Part shown: piece after piece, positions 44,671 to 53,826 of the stretch | How the letters are laid out: every line of letters starts with the position of its first letter | How positions within the stretch are numbered: position 1 is the stretch's first letter | Source: Streptosporangium amethystogenes | GTDB taxonomy: Bacteria > Actinomycetota > Actinomycetes > Streptosporangiales > Streptosporangiaceae | DNA: 64,000 bases | NCBI RefSeq assembly: GCF_000721075.1 | Contig: NZ_JOEQ01000018.1 | Location: forward strand, 1 to 64,000 | Reading direction: 5' to 3' | Position numbers and translations under genes: made by a program | Notes under the pieces: model-generated | The model's input: the letters and a program-made list of their open reading frames with translations, nothing else | Told to the model about the DNA's origin: nothing | Databases searched by the model: none

Positions 44671-45519
44671 CTAGATTCCGTAGCGCCGGTTGAAGAACAA
44701 CATGACGTTGAGCGCCATTCGCGTGTCGCCGCCCAGCATGTCGACCAGCGCGGGGCGCTGCCGGGAGACGATCGCGGCGAAGGCGTCGGCGAAGAACTCC
44801 TTGCGGCCCAGGTCGCCCGACTGGAGATGGAACCCCGAGGCCAGCACGGGAACGCACTGGGCGTAGAGGGCGGCGAACTCCGGACAGTCGGAGACCCAGT
44901 CCCCGTTGGGGGCGTCCACGTCGTCCAGGGCGTGCCCGACCTCGTGCATCATCACGTCGGGGGTGGGCGAGGGTCGATCCCCCACCACGATCTTGCGGTC
45001 GCCGTACGCTCCCGCGCAGATGTCCCAGGTCGCCCGGCCCGAGGGCAGCGGCGCACCGCGCAGGTACCCCATGTCGTCCAGGTCGGGCACCCCGCCCGCG
45101 CCGACGTAGATTCCGTCGAGACCGTCGGCCAGCTTGTCCTTCAGCAGGTCGGGCAGCCTGGCCAGGCTCTCCACCGCCCGCACGACCTCCGGAGGCGGGA
45201 TCTCCCACCGCGAATCCCACTGACGGTGCAGAATGCGCTCCAGGCGTCCGCAGTGGCGCAGGCCGTCACCCAGATCCGGGGTGTCCGGAGAGTTGGGCTG
45301 TGCCCGGGGACGCTCGTCGTCGAGCTCGAAGTCCTTCCAGGTGTACTGCGGGCGGTCGACCACCGGGGCCGTGACCGCCCCGACCCGGCGCTCCGCTTCC
45401 CGAGGCACCTCATGGGAAACATCACGTGGAGCTTCCCTGACAGCACTCTCCGTACGCGTGCCCGGACCTCGCTGCCACCACCGCCGTCGATGGCGGCCCT
45501 TGTCGCCCGACTGTGCCAT
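44671..45519 (-). CDS. lethal-factor-like zinc metalloprotease
   Basis: About 282 residues from ATG 45519. Basic, proline-poor N-terminus, no signal peptide. The catalytic zinc motif is in DVMMHEVGHALDD (HEVGH near residue 192). The glutamate of GRKEFFADAFAAIVS near 240 fits the third ligand. This HExxH...EFFAxxFA layout is like the ATLF (anthrax lethal factor C-terminal) peptidase domain. Actinomycete relatives are uncharacterised, so a role in toxicity should not be assumed. Upstream of and probably co-transcribed with the 79-residue gene. Confidence 0.68.
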   Translation of the reverse strand: MAQSGDKGRHRRRWWQRGPGTRTESAVREAPRDVSHEVPREAERRVGAVTAPVVDRPQYTWKDFELDDERPRAQPNSPDTPDLGDGLRHCGRLERILHRQWDSRWEIPPPEVVRAVESLARLPDLLKDKLADGLDGIYVGAGGVPDLDDMGYLRGAPLPSGRATWDICAGAYGDRKIVVGDRPSPTPDVMMHEVGHALDDVDAPNGDWVSDCPEFAALYAQCVPVLASGFHLQSGDLGRKEFFADAFAAIVSRQRPALVDMLGGDTRMALNVMLFFNRRYGI

Positions 45520-45614
45520 CACACCCCCTGGGGACGTGTCAACGGGTTCCACGTTAACCGGGTGAACCCTCGCCAGTCATCCGTAATGGAGGGCTGACAG
45601 CAACGGGTCTCACA

Positions 45615-45932
45615 ATGGCTTACAGTTCGGGCATGCCCCTGCTTGTCGGTCTGGCGATACTCGCCTTCTGGCTCTACTGCCTGTTCGACGTCATCACCAC
45701 GCCGGACGAGGAATCCAGAAACCTGCCCAAGCTCCTCTGGGTGCTCATCGTGGTGCTGCTGCTGGCCGTCGGAGGGCTTTTCTGGCTGCTGCTCGGTCGG
45801 CCGTACGGCCCCAGGGCGCCCCGCTCACTCCTGGCGGAGGACATGCCACAGCGCCCCGAGGCCCCGAAGGGCCCCGACGACGACCCCGACTTCCTCAAGG
45901 ACCTCGACCGCCGCCTGCGCGACGAGGACTGA
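45615..45932 (+). CDS. PLD-nuclease N-terminal-like membrane protein
   Basis: 105 residues from ATG 45615, or 99 from 45633; neither has a clear ribosome site. Two transmembrane helices (LLVGLAILAFWLYCLFDVI; LLWVLIVVLLLAVGGLFWLL) with the PDEESRNLPKLLW loop of the PLDc_N (cardiolipin synthase N-terminal) family. A charged C-terminal tail (DDDPDFLKDLDRRLRDED) follows. The stop lies inside a strong terminator hairpin. Confidence 0.75.
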   Translation: MAYSSGMPLLVGLAILAFWLYCLFDVITTPDEESRNLPKLLWVLIVVLLLAVGGLFWLLLGRPYGPRAPRSLLAEDMPQRPEAPKGPDDDPDFLKDLDRRLRDED

Positions 45933-45958
45933 CCGGCCGTTTCGGCCGGTCAGTCCTC
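45924..45958. terminator. bidirectional terminator overlapping a stop codon
   Basis: GAGGACTGACCGGCCG (45924-45939), loop TTT, CGGCCGGTCAGTCCTC (45943-45958): a perfect 16-bp stem. It contains the stop of the PLD-N gene and lies 10 bases beyond the convergent ccsB stop, so it probably serves both. Confidence 0.8.
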
Positions 45959-45968
45959 GTCGCCGGGC

Positions 45969-46949
45969 TCAGGGAACCTCGGCGTAGGAGTGCAGGCCCC
46001 CGAAGAAGATGTTCACCCCGACCAGGTTGAACAGCAGGCAGGCGCAGGCGACGAGCTGCACGATCGTGGCGGCCTTGCCCTTCCAGCCCGCGGTGGCCCT
46101 GGCGTGCAGGTAGGCGGCGTAGACGATCCAGGTGATGAACGCCCAGACCTCCTTGGGGTCCCAGCCCCAGTAGCGGCCCCAGGCCTTGTCCGCCCAGAGC
46201 GCCCCGGCGATGACGGCGAAGGTCCAGATCGGGAAGCCGATCACGATGGCCCGGTGCGCGACCCGCTCCAGGTCCTGCCGGGACGGCAGGCGGACCGCCG
46301 TGTCCTTCCTGATCAGGTAGAGAATGCCGGAGACGGCGGCCACGATGAACAGCCCCGCGGCGACGATCGCCGCCGACACGTGGATCGCGACCCAGTAGGA
46401 GTTCAGCGCGGGAACCACGGGACCGGCCTGCACGTGCAGGTACCGTACGGCGAAACCGAGGCACAGGGCGGCCGCGACCGTGACGAACGCGCCCAGGAAG
46501 CGGACCCGGTAGCGGAGCTGCATGAGCAGGAACGCGCCCACCGTCGCGAGGCACATCGCGACCACGAACTCGTACATGTTGCCCCACGGCCACCGGTCCA
46601 CGGCCAGGCCACGGGTGATGAGAGAGGCGAGGTTGGCGATCCAGCCGAGCCAGCCCAGCCCGACGGCCACCATCCCCACCCGCACCACCCAGGCGGGGGG
46701 CGTCCTGTCCTCGGGCTCCTCGGTCTCCGCCTGGGCGGAGGCCGGTGCGGCCGGGTCGGCGCCGGTGCCGACGGTGGCACCGACGGTGGCGAGCGCGGGC
46801 CGCTTCGCGGCACGGGCCTCCGCCCCCGCGGACCGGCTGAAGGCCAGGTCGAGGGCGTAGGCGATCATTGCGAAGACGTAGAGCAGCACCGTCGCCAAGA
46901 TGAGCTGATCGCTCAGGGTGGCGAGGCCGGCATCGACCTCAACGGGCAT
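45969..46949 (-). CDS. ccsB: cytochrome c biogenesis protein CcsB/CcsA (ResC)
   Basis: 326 residues, eight or nine transmembrane helices. The haem-handling WWD motif reads GRYWGWDPKEVWAFITW. Conserved histidines lie in YWVAIHVSAAIVA and RVAHRAIVIGFPIW, and WGNMYEFVVAM precedes. With ResB it forms the system II haem exporter/cytochrome c haem lyase. Overlaps the resB stop by 11 bases. Last gene of a five-gene minus-strand run. Confidence 0.93.
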   Translation of the reverse strand: MPVEVDAGLATLSDQLILATVLLYVFAMIAYALDLAFSRSAGAEARAAKRPALATVGATVGTGADPAAPASAQAETEEPEDRTPPAWVVRVGMVAVGLGWLGWIANLASLITRGLAVDRWPWGNMYEFVVAMCLATVGAFLLMQLRYRVRFLGAFVTVAAALCLGFAVRYLHVQAGPVVPALNSYWVAIHVSAAIVAAGLFIVAAVSGILYLIRKDTAVRLPSRQDLERVAHRAIVIGFPIWTFAVIAGALWADKAWGRYWGWDPKEVWAFITWIVYAAYLHARATAGWKGKAATIVQLVACACLLFNLVGVNIFFGGLHSYAEVP

Positions 46950-48594
46950 CCTTAACTCCTGGGTTGGGAATTCCTGGGTTCAAAGCGGAGACGATCTCGG
47001 TGAACTCCTCACCGAAATCACCACCCTCGGTACGCGTGAGGCCGCCCACGTCGACCCGCCGGCTCTCGCCCTCGGGCTGACCGGCCTGGTCGTGGACCCG
47101 TACCCACACCCTGCGGCGGCGGACGGTCAGGGTCAGCACGAGGCCGGCCACGGCGAGGACCGAGGCGACGAACGCCGGCATCCGACCGGGATCGTGGGTG
47201 ATCTGCAGGGCGATCCACTCCTTGACGCCGGTGAACTCGATGGAGCCCATACCGCCCGGGAGCGTGAGCTTCTCGTTGACCGCCAGCGGGTCCGCCTTCA
47301 TGACCAGCGGCTTCATCTTCTTCAGGCTGTCGGGGTCGAGCTCGTAGACCGACTGCGGCCGGCCGTCCTTCAGGCCCAGGTCACCGGCGAAGGCACCGTA
47401 GACCTGGGCCGTGGGGTTGGCGGCACCGGGGAAGACCGACACCCACTCCGAGCCCACCGGGACCGTCGTCGGCAGGAAACCGATCAGGATGCCGAGCTGC
47501 TCCGGCTGCGCGTCCGGGACCTTGATCACACATTCGGAGGTGAAGTTGGCGGGCTGGACGACCAGGCAGGGCACCGGCCCGTCGAAGGCGACCTGGCCCT
47601 TGCCGTCGGTGATCCTGAAGGTCGGCGCGTACCCGTGGTCGATCAGGTAGCTCTGCGTGCCGTTGACGTTCAGCGGCTCGTTGACCTTGAGGACGTAGTC
47701 GCGCACGGGGGCGCCGGGGGCGTCCTCGACCTTGAGCCTGGCCTCGAAGTCGAGGGGCTGCCCGGTCTTCTCGCCCTTCGCGATGTAGCTCGCCTGGAAG
47801 TCCTCGACCGTGAAGGAGAACGGTTCCAGCGACTCGGCGTTCACCTGCTGCCCCGGCATGTAGCGGTCGTAGGCCGCGACCGTGTTGGCGAACCCCTCGC
47901 CCTCCACGACCAGCACGTTGCCCCGGTAGCCGTAGAGCGTGCCGATCCCGACCGCGAGCAGCAGGCCGAGCAGCGCCACGTGGAACAGCAGGTTGCCGGA
48001 CTCGCGCAGGTAGCCCTTCTCCGCGGCGGCCCAGCCTGGCCCCGTGGTCACCCGGAACCGCTTGGCGCGCAGCCTGGCGGCGGCCTCCTCGACGGTCAGC
48101 GGAGCCTCGAAGGAGGCGTGCTGCGGCAGCCTGCCCAGGTTGCGCGGCGCCGCGGGCGGCTTCCTGCGCGACTCCCGCAGGTGGGTCATGGTACGGGGAA
48201 GCACGCAGCCGATCAGGGACAGGAAGAGCAGAAGGTAGATCGCGGCGAACCAGGGGGCCCTGAACACGTCGAACAGCCAGAACCTGTCCAGCCACTCGGC
48301 GAGCCGGGGGCTGTCCTCGAAGTACTGGAAGACCTTGGCGTCGGAGACGCCGCGCTGCGGCCAGATCGAGCCGGGAATGGACGCCAGGGCGAACAGGAAC
48401 AACAGGATCAGCGCGGTCCGCATCGAGGTGAGCGTCCGCCAGAACCAGCGCGCCCAGCCCACGACCCCGATTCCCCCGGGCCGCCGTTCCTCGTTCTTCC
48501 CGCCTGCCTCAGGACCGCTCGCGGTCACCGTCTCCGTCTTCGTCTGCGGCTCGGCCACCGCTCGCTCTCCCGCCCCGGGGTCGATGTGCCCCAT
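46939..48594 (-). CDS. resB: cytochrome c biogenesis protein ResB
   Basis: 551 residues. Three N-terminal transmembrane helices (WFWRTLTSMRTALILLFLFA; PWFAAIYLLLFLSLIGCVLP; NLLFHVALLGLLLAVGIGTL), a large extracytoplasmic domain of about 300 residues, and a last helix (MPAFVASVLAVAGLVLTLTV) ending in a basic tail. System II cytochrome c synthetase subunit working with CcsB. Starts with TGATG overlap on the ccdA stop. Confidence 0.93.
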   Translation of the reverse strand: MGHIDPGAGERAVAEPQTKTETVTASGPEAGGKNEERRPGGIGVVGWARWFWRTLTSMRTALILLFLFALASIPGSIWPQRGVSDAKVFQYFEDSPRLAEWLDRFWLFDVFRAPWFAAIYLLLFLSLIGCVLPRTMTHLRESRRKPPAAPRNLGRLPQHASFEAPLTVEEAAARLRAKRFRVTTGPGWAAAEKGYLRESGNLLFHVALLGLLLAVGIGTLYGYRGNVLVVEGEGFANTVAAYDRYMPGQQVNAESLEPFSFTVEDFQASYIAKGEKTGQPLDFEARLKVEDAPGAPVRDYVLKVNEPLNVNGTQSYLIDHGYAPTFRITDGKGQVAFDGPVPCLVVQPANFTSECVIKVPDAQPEQLGILIGFLPTTVPVGSEWVSVFPGAANPTAQVYGAFAGDLGLKDGRPQSVYELDPDSLKKMKPLVMKADPLAVNEKLTLPGGMGSIEFTGVKEWIALQITHDPGRMPAFVASVLAVAGLVLTLTVRRRRVWVRVHDQAGQPEGESRRVDVGGLTRTEGGDFGEEFTEIVSALNPGIPNPGVKDAR

Positions 48595-49343
48595 CAGATC
48601 ACCGGCTCGAATCCGCCGACCCAGCCCTGGATCGTCGCGACGAGCTGCTCCCAGAGCCCGGTGACGAGCAGGACGCCGACGACGACCAGCATGACGCCGC
48701 CCGCCCGCGTGATCAGCTGTGAGTGGCGGCGTACCGCCTTGAAGGTCCTCAGGGCCCTGCTGTAGGCCAGCCCGGCCGCCACGAACGGCAGGCCGAGGCC
48801 GAGCGCGTACGCGAAGGCGAGTATCGCACCGCGGCCGGCGCTGCCCTCGTTCAGGCCGAGGGTGAGCACGACCCCGAGGGTGGGGCCGATGCAGGGGGTC
48901 CAGCCCAGGCCGAACACCAGGCCGAGCAGGGGCGCCCCCGCCAGGCCCGCGGCCGGGAGCCGGTGGATGCGGAAGTCACGCTGCAGGCCGGGGATGACCC
49001 CCATGAAGGCCAGACCGAGCACGATCGTGAGGGCGCCCAGCACCCGCGTGATGATCCCCACGTTGCCGAACAACATCGCGCCGAGCCCGCCGAAGAGCGC
49101 CCCTCCGGCCACGAACACGACGGCGAACCCGAGGACGAACAGCACGATGCCCGCGACCATGCGCCCCCGCCTGGGATCGGCGCTCATGCCGGTCACGTAC
49201 GACAGGTAGCCGGGCACGAGCGGCAGCACGCACGGCGACAGGAACGACACTAGTCCGGCCGCGACCGCTATCGGCAGTGCCAGCGCCAGCGAACCGCTCG
49301 CGACGGTGCTCGCGAGGTCGGCGCTCATCGCGGGCCCAGCCAT
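48594..49343 (-). CDS. ccdA: CcdA thiol-disulfide transporter
   Basis: 249 residues with six or seven transmembrane helices. The redox cysteines lie in SFLSPCVLPLVPGYLSYVTG near 38 and GWTPCIGPTLGVVLTLG near 155. It carries reducing power from cytoplasmic thioredoxin to the outside, keeping apocytochrome c cysteines reduced. Follows the TlpA/ResA-like gene by 12 bases. Confidence 0.94.
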   Translation of the reverse strand: MAGPAMSADLASTVASGSLALALPIAVAAGLVSFLSPCVLPLVPGYLSYVTGMSADPRRGRMVAGIVLFVLGFAVVFVAGGALFGGLGAMLFGNVGIITRVLGALTIVLGLAFMGVIPGLQRDFRIHRLPAAGLAGAPLLGLVFGLGWTPCIGPTLGVVLTLGLNEGSAGRGAILAFAYALGLGLPFVAAGLAYSRALRTFKAVRRHSQLITRAGGVMLVVVGVLLVTGLWEQLVATIQGWVGGFEPVI

Positions 49344-49355
49344 CGCCCGGGGCCG

Positions 49356-49925
49356 TCAGCTCTCATTACCGACCTTGGTCACGGCGTCGAGGAGGTCGTT
49401 GTACTTGACCGCGCCGAGTGCCCTGGCGGCGATCCTGCCCTGGCGGTCGATGATCAGTGTGGAGGGGATGGCCGCGGGCGGGACCGTGCCCTGGAAGGAG
49501 AGCGCGACCTTGCCCGGCTGGTCGAAGATGCTCGGGTAACCGGACTTGTGGCTCCGCTCGAAGGCGAGCGCGTCGGCCTTGCGGTCCTTGAAGTCGATGC
49601 CGAGGAACTCCACGCCGTCCGCCTTGGTCTTGGCGGAGATGTCCTTGAGCACCGGCGCCTCGGCCCGGCAGGGCGCGCACCAGGAGGCCCAGAAGTTGAG
49701 CACCACGACCTTGCCCTTGTGCGCGGCGAGTGTCGCGGTGCCCCCGTCGAGGGTCTCCCCCTCAACCGGCGGCGCGACCTTGCGGTCGGCGGCCTGGAAC
49801 AGGGTGATCTTGCCGTCGCCCGCGATGAACCGGGTGTCACCGGCCTGCGGCTGCGCCCCCTGGTTTCCGGCGCATCCGGTCACGGCGACGAGCAGCGCGA
49901 CGGCGGCAAAGGATTGTGCGCGCAT
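49356..49925 (-). CDS. TlpA/ResA-like thioredoxin lipoprotein
   Basis: 189 residues. Lipoprotein signal MRAQSFAAVALLVAVTGCAG with the lipobox cysteine at 18. The thioredoxin fold has VVLNFWASWCAPCRAEAP (WCAPC active site near 85) and PSTLIIDRQGRIAAR with its cis-proline. It receives electrons from CcdA and reduces apocytochrome c. First of the four haem-handling genes after the phosphatase gene. Confidence 0.92.
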   Translation of the reverse strand: MRAQSFAAVALLVAVTGCAGNQGAQPQAGDTRFIAGDGKITLFQAADRKVAPPVEGETLDGGTATLAAHKGKVVVLNFWASWCAPCRAEAPVLKDISAKTKADGVEFLGIDFKDRKADALAFERSHKSGYPSIFDQPGKVALSFQGTVPPAAIPSTLIIDRQGRIAARALGAVKYNDLLDAVTKVGNES

Positions 49926-49981
49926 GGGTGACGGAGGCTCCCTGTACTACAACCGGTAGAGCAATCACTGTACCGGCGGTG

Positions 49982-50620
49982 TCAGGCGCCCGGCACAGTG
50001 GGGCGTTTGACGAGCGCCGCCGCGGGCTCGCTGTACCCCACGCTGATCAGACGGTCTCCCTCGAAGGCGAAGCTGGTGAGGCTGGCCAGCGCGCACTGCC
50101 TGCGGCGCGGGTCGTGCGGCAGGCGCCTGCCCTCGGCGGCGAGCCGGATGATCCAGATCGGGAGCTGGTGGCTCACCATGATCGCCTCATGACCGCGCGC
50201 CGCCCGGCGAGCGGCGTTGATCGCGCCGCTCATCCGGTCGACCAAGTGGAGGTAGCGCTCTCCCCAGGAGGGACGGAGCGGGTTCCACAGGTAGCGGTAG
50301 AAACGCGGGTTGCGGAAGACGCCGTCGCCTCCGCCGATGGGGAGCCCCTCGAAGATGTTCTCAGCCTCGATCAGCCGCTCATCGAGCGTGACGTCCAGAT
50401 GGAAGGTCGCGGCGAGCGGGGCGGCGGTCTCCTGGGCGCGCTCCAGCGGGGAGGAGAACAGCGCGACGACGTCGCGGCCGGCGACCGCCTTGGCCACCGT
50501 CTCAGCCATCTGCACGCCGTTGTCGGAGAGGTGGTAGTCGGGAAGCCTGCCGTACAGAACGTTAGCGGGATTGTGCACCTCACCGTGGCGCAGGAGGTGA
50601 ACGACGGTGGTCTCAGCCAT
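49982..50620 (-). CDS. histidine phosphatase (phosphoglycerate mutase-like)
   Basis: 212 residues. Catalytic RHG in VVHLLRHGEVHNP (His near 11). The second acidic residue is in LDERLIEAENIFEGLP, and the second histidine in EAIMVSHQLPIWIIR near 150. Phosphatase rather than mutase is likely given the short insert. Placed ahead of the cytochrome maturation genes with 56 bases between; a link to haem is possible but unproven. Confidence 0.88.
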   Translation of the reverse strand: MAETTVVHLLRHGEVHNPANVLYGRLPDYHLSDNGVQMAETVAKAVAGRDVVALFSSPLERAQETAAPLAATFHLDVTLDERLIEAENIFEGLPIGGGDGVFRNPRFYRYLWNPLRPSWGERYLHLVDRMSGAINAARRAARGHEAIMVSHQLPIWIIRLAAEGRRLPHDPRRRQCALASLTSFAFEGDRLISVGYSEPAAALVKRPTVPGA

Positions 50621-50755
50621 GGTTCCGCAAGCCTACCCACAGCCATGGGCCCACAGCCGATCAGGTGGACCACTGGGAGCGCGTGGCGAGGGCGAGTAGG
50701 GTCTGGGGCGTTTGTGGCTAAGGTTCCGCGGTCCGGCGGTCCGGAAAGGTCCCCC

Positions 50756-51622
50756 GTGAGCCTGTTCGCCCTCGCCCTCATTCTCACCTCGGCCGTCGCC
50801 CACGCCTGCTGGAACCTGCTGAGCAAGCAGGCGGCCGACGCCGACGGCATCGTCTTCGTCTGGATGGTGGCCGCGGCGTCCACGGCGGTCTGGACCCCGG
50901 TCGCGCTCGGCTATCTCCTCCTCGGCGGCACCGGCCTCTCCTGGGCCGACCTCGGAGTGATCGCCGCGAGCACCACGCTGCACCTGGGCTACTTCACGCT
51001 CCTCCAGCGTGGCTACCGGCACGGTGACCTGTCGATGGTCTACCCGATCGCCCGGGGCACCGGGCCGCTGCTGGCCAGCCTGGTCGCCGTCCTGTTCCTG
51101 GGCGAGCGCCCCGGCCTGGCGGGCATCGTGGGGATCGGCCTGATCGGGGTGGGTGTCTTCCTGCTCAGCATGGCTCGCAGGCCCAGTCGCCGGGATCTGA
51201 GCGGCATCGGGTTCGGGCTGGCCACCGGAGTGTTCATCGCGGCGTACACCGTCTGGGACAAGCAGGTGGTGAGCGCCTTCGCGGTCGCGCCGATCCTGCT
51301 CAACTACTTCGGCGACCTCGGCCGCACCCTCGTGCTGACCGCACCGGTGCTCGGCGGCCACCGCCGGGGGCTGGTCCTGCCCGTCTGGCGCGAGCACCGG
51401 ATGCGGGTGCTGGGTGCGGCGGTGCTGATGCCGCTCTCCTACCTGCTGGCGCTGACCGCGTTCACCTTCTCGCCGATCAGCGCGGTGGCCCCGGTACGGG
51501 AGGTCAGCGTGCTCGTCGCGGTGCTGCTCGGCGGCAGGCTGCTGGCCGAGGGCGACCTGACCAGGCGGCTGCTGGCCGCCTGCGTCATCGTCGGCGGCGT
51601 GGTGACGATCGCTCTCAGCTGA
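50756..51622 (+). CDS. EamA-family exporter
   Basis: About 288 residues from GTG 50756 (AAGGT 8 bases upstream); the frame reads open for 840 bases further back across the antisense phosphatase gene, which is shadow. Ten transmembrane helices in two EamA halves (HACWNLLSKQAADADGIVFV; SMVYPIARGTGPLLASLVAV; SPISAVAPVREVSVLVAVLL). Substrate unknown. Divergent from the phosphatase. Confidence 0.85.
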   Translation: MSLFALALILTSAVAHACWNLLSKQAADADGIVFVWMVAAASTAVWTPVALGYLLLGGTGLSWADLGVIAASTTLHLGYFTLLQRGYRHGDLSMVYPIARGTGPLLASLVAVLFLGERPGLAGIVGIGLIGVGVFLLSMARRPSRRDLSGIGFGLATGVFIAAYTVWDKQVVSAFAVAPILLNYFGDLGRTLVLTAPVLGGHRRGLVLPVWREHRMRVLGAAVLMPLSYLLALTAFTFSPISAVAPVREVSVLVAVLLGGRLLAEGDLTRRLLAACVIVGGVVTIALS

Positions 51623-51763
51623 GCCCCGCGCTCCGGACATCCATCGGATCCGCTGCCCGCCGCGGTCGCCCGGACTGCACGTCGCCGTCCTCGTGAGGCG
51701 GCACCCGTCGGCCGCGTCCCCGACCTCACGGGAGAGCGCACCTGGCACGGTGGCCGCGCCTCC

Positions 51764-52735
51764 TCACTCGACCGGGTGGACGCTCCCGGCCAGGACGATG
51801 GACGGCGCCGATCCGGCGGAGTCGGAGATGGGGATGTGGAAATCGGCGGAGACGGCCTTCAGCGCCTCGACCGCGGCGCGGATCGCCGGGCGGCGGGCGG
51901 CGTCACTGCGCCAGAGCGCGTAGAGCCTGCGGGTCGGGCGCGACCTGATCGGGACGACCCGCACCCCGGAGGGGACGAAGTCACGGCCCAGCCGAGGGAT
52001 GATCGCGCATCCCTGCCCGGCCGCGACGAGGGCCATCTGGGTGGGGTACTCATCCGCCATGCAGGTGATGTCCGGCTCCAACTCGGCCGAGCGCAGCGTG
52101 TAGACCAGCCAGTCGTGGCAGACCGTGCCCGGTGAGGAGCTGATCCACTGCTCGCCGGACAGCTCGGCCAGCTCGATCTCGGCGCGGTCCGCCAGGGGGT
52201 GGCCCGCGGGCAGGATCGCGTCGGCGATGTCGTCGAAGAGCGTCGCCCGGGACAGCCCCTCGGAGATGGCCAGCGGGCGGTTCATCCAGTCCTGGATCAC
52301 CGCGAGGTCGAGTTCTCCCCTGGCCACCTCGCGGATCTGCCGCGAGGGCTCGCGTTCCATGAGCTGGAGCCGCAGGTCGGGGTGGCGGGCACGCAGCAGG
52401 GCCAGCGCGGCGGGCATCAGTCCCCTGGCCGCCGTGGGGAAGGCGCCGATGCCCAGCCGCCCCACGACCTGCCCGCGCAGTGCCTCGAAGTCGGCCTCCG
52501 CCGTCTCGACCAGCGCGAGGATGCGCTCGGCGTGGTCGGCGAGCAGCCCCGCCGCGTCGGTCAGCCGAACCCCGCGCCCGTTGCGCTCCAGCAGGGTCGC
52601 GCCGGTCTCCCGCTCCAGCTTGGCCAGCTGCTGGGAGACCGCGGAGGGGGTGACCATGAGCGCCTCGGCCGCCGCGCCCACCGATCCGTAGACGGAGACC
52701 GCGTGCAGCGCCTTGAGCCGGTTGAGATCCAACAT
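51764..52735 (-). CDS. LysR-family regulator
   Basis: 323 residues. N-terminal winged helix: LDLNRLKALHAVSVYGSVGA, MVTPSAVSQQLAKLERETGA. Periplasmic-binding-like effector domain from about 90 (GRLGIGAFPTAARGLMPAAL). Divergent from the second EamA gene, with about 75 bases between starts, the classic LysR-target layout, so it probably activates that exporter. Confidence 0.9.
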   Translation of the reverse strand: MLDLNRLKALHAVSVYGSVGAAAEALMVTPSAVSQQLAKLERETGATLLERNGRGVRLTDAAGLLADHAERILALVETAEADFEALRGQVVGRLGIGAFPTAARGLMPAALALLRARHPDLRLQLMEREPSRQIREVARGELDLAVIQDWMNRPLAISEGLSRATLFDDIADAILPAGHPLADRAEIELAELSGEQWISSSPGTVCHDWLVYTLRSAELEPDITCMADEYPTQMALVAAGQGCAIIPRLGRDFVPSGVRVVPIRSRPTRRLYALWRSDAARRPAIRAAVEALKAVSADFHIPISDSAGSAPSIVLAGSVHPVE

Positions 52736-52809
52736 ATAAGCAACTCTAAACGATATAAGCCAGAAATTCTCGCTTGTGCTGAAATATCACTGAAAACGAC
52801 GATGGATGT

Positions 52810-53697
52810 ATGCGTACCCGGCACCTCCTCCTCGCCATCGGCCTCGCCGCCCTCTGGGGCTTCAACTTCGTCGTCATGGAGGTCGGGCTCCGGCACTTTC
52901 CGCCGCTGCTCTACGTGGCGCTGCGTTTCACCCTGGCCGCCTTCCCCGCGCTGCTGTTCGTCGGCGGCCCCGGGGTGCCCTGGCGGAAGGTGCTCGTCAC
53001 CGGGGCCACACTCGGCGTCGGCCAGTACACCCTGTTGCTGATGGGCATGCGGGCGGGCATGCCCGCCGGGCTGACCTCGCTCGTCGTCCAGGTTCAGGCG
53101 GTCTTCACCGCCGTCCTGGCCGTCGTCCTGCTGGGGGAGCGGCTCACCGCGCGGCGGATCACCGGCATGGCCGTCGCGCTCGCCGGGCTGGTACTGATCG
53201 CCGCCGACCTGGGCACCGACGGTCCCGTCGGCGCGTTCCTGCTGGTCGTCGGCTCGGCGTTCTTCTGGAGCGCGGGCAACATCGCGGTCAGGAGCGCCGC
53301 CCCGCCCAACTCGTTCCGCTTCATGGTCTGGATCAGCGCGGTCGCGGCCCTGCCCATGCTGGGCCTGTCCCTGCTGGTGGAGGGTGTTCCCCGGCTGGAG
53401 TTCTCGGTGGAGGGGAGCCTGTCCGTGCTCTACGTGGCGCTGATCTCCACCCTCGGCGGTTTCGGTATCTGGGGCTTCCTGCTCCAGCGCTACGACGCCT
53501 CGGTGGTCGCGCCCTCCGCCCTGCTCGTCCCGGTCTTCGGCATGTCCTCCGCCGCCCTGTTCACCGGCGAACCCATCTCCCCCGTCAAACTCACCGCCGC
53601 CACCCTGATCATCTCCGGCGTCCTCTACGCCGGCACCCGCCCCCGCACGACCGCCACACTCCCCGCCCCCGTCCGGACCAAGGCGAAAACTCCCTGA
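52810..53697 (+). CDS. EamA-family exporter, LysR neighbour
   Basis: 295 residues, ten transmembrane helices, two EamA domains (AIGLAALWGFNFVVMEVGLR; PAGLTSLVVQVQAVFTAVLA; YDASVVAPSALLVPVFGMSS). The O-acetylserine/cysteine exporter subgroup (YdeD-like) is the closest look. Divergent from the LysR gene. Its stop lies within an AAAACTCCCTGAAA stretch that recurs at 56295. Confidence 0.87.
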   Translation: MRTRHLLLAIGLAALWGFNFVVMEVGLRHFPPLLYVALRFTLAAFPALLFVGGPGVPWRKVLVTGATLGVGQYTLLLMGMRAGMPAGLTSLVVQVQAVFTAVLAVVLLGERLTARRITGMAVALAGLVLIAADLGTDGPVGAFLLVVGSAFFWSAGNIAVRSAAPPNSFRFMVWISAVAALPMLGLSLLVEGVPRLEFSVEGSLSVLYVALISTLGGFGIWGFLLQRYDASVVAPSALLVPVFGMSSAALFTGEPISPVKLTAATLIISGVLYAGTRPRTTATLPAPVRTKAKTP

Positions 53698-53734
53698 AAA
53701 CGTCAGCAACCAGGAGCAGAGTCTCCTAACAGTG

Positions 53735-53777
53735 ATCTACAAGCCGTTTCCCAGTAACGGTCTCTAGCTTCGTCACC
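53735..53777 (+). repeat. 43-bp element upstream of TPR gene (copy 1)
   Basis: Begins TGATCTACAAGCCGTTTCCC and ends CGGTCTCTAGCTTCGTCA. About three quarters of its bases match a copy at 56217-56259 in the opposite orientation. Each copy lies 50-105 bases upstream of, and in the same orientation as, the next gene (TPR and DUF3592), so a shared promoter element is possible. Confidence 0.55.
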
Positions 53778-53826
53778 AGCCCTCATGCCTGGTGCGATAG
53801 GCCCACGGCGCCGAGGAGAAGGTGCG

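Noticed and set aside
49916..50755. 840-base upstream extension of the EamA gene
   Set aside because: It is antisense to the histidine phosphatase, which has clear catalytic motifs.
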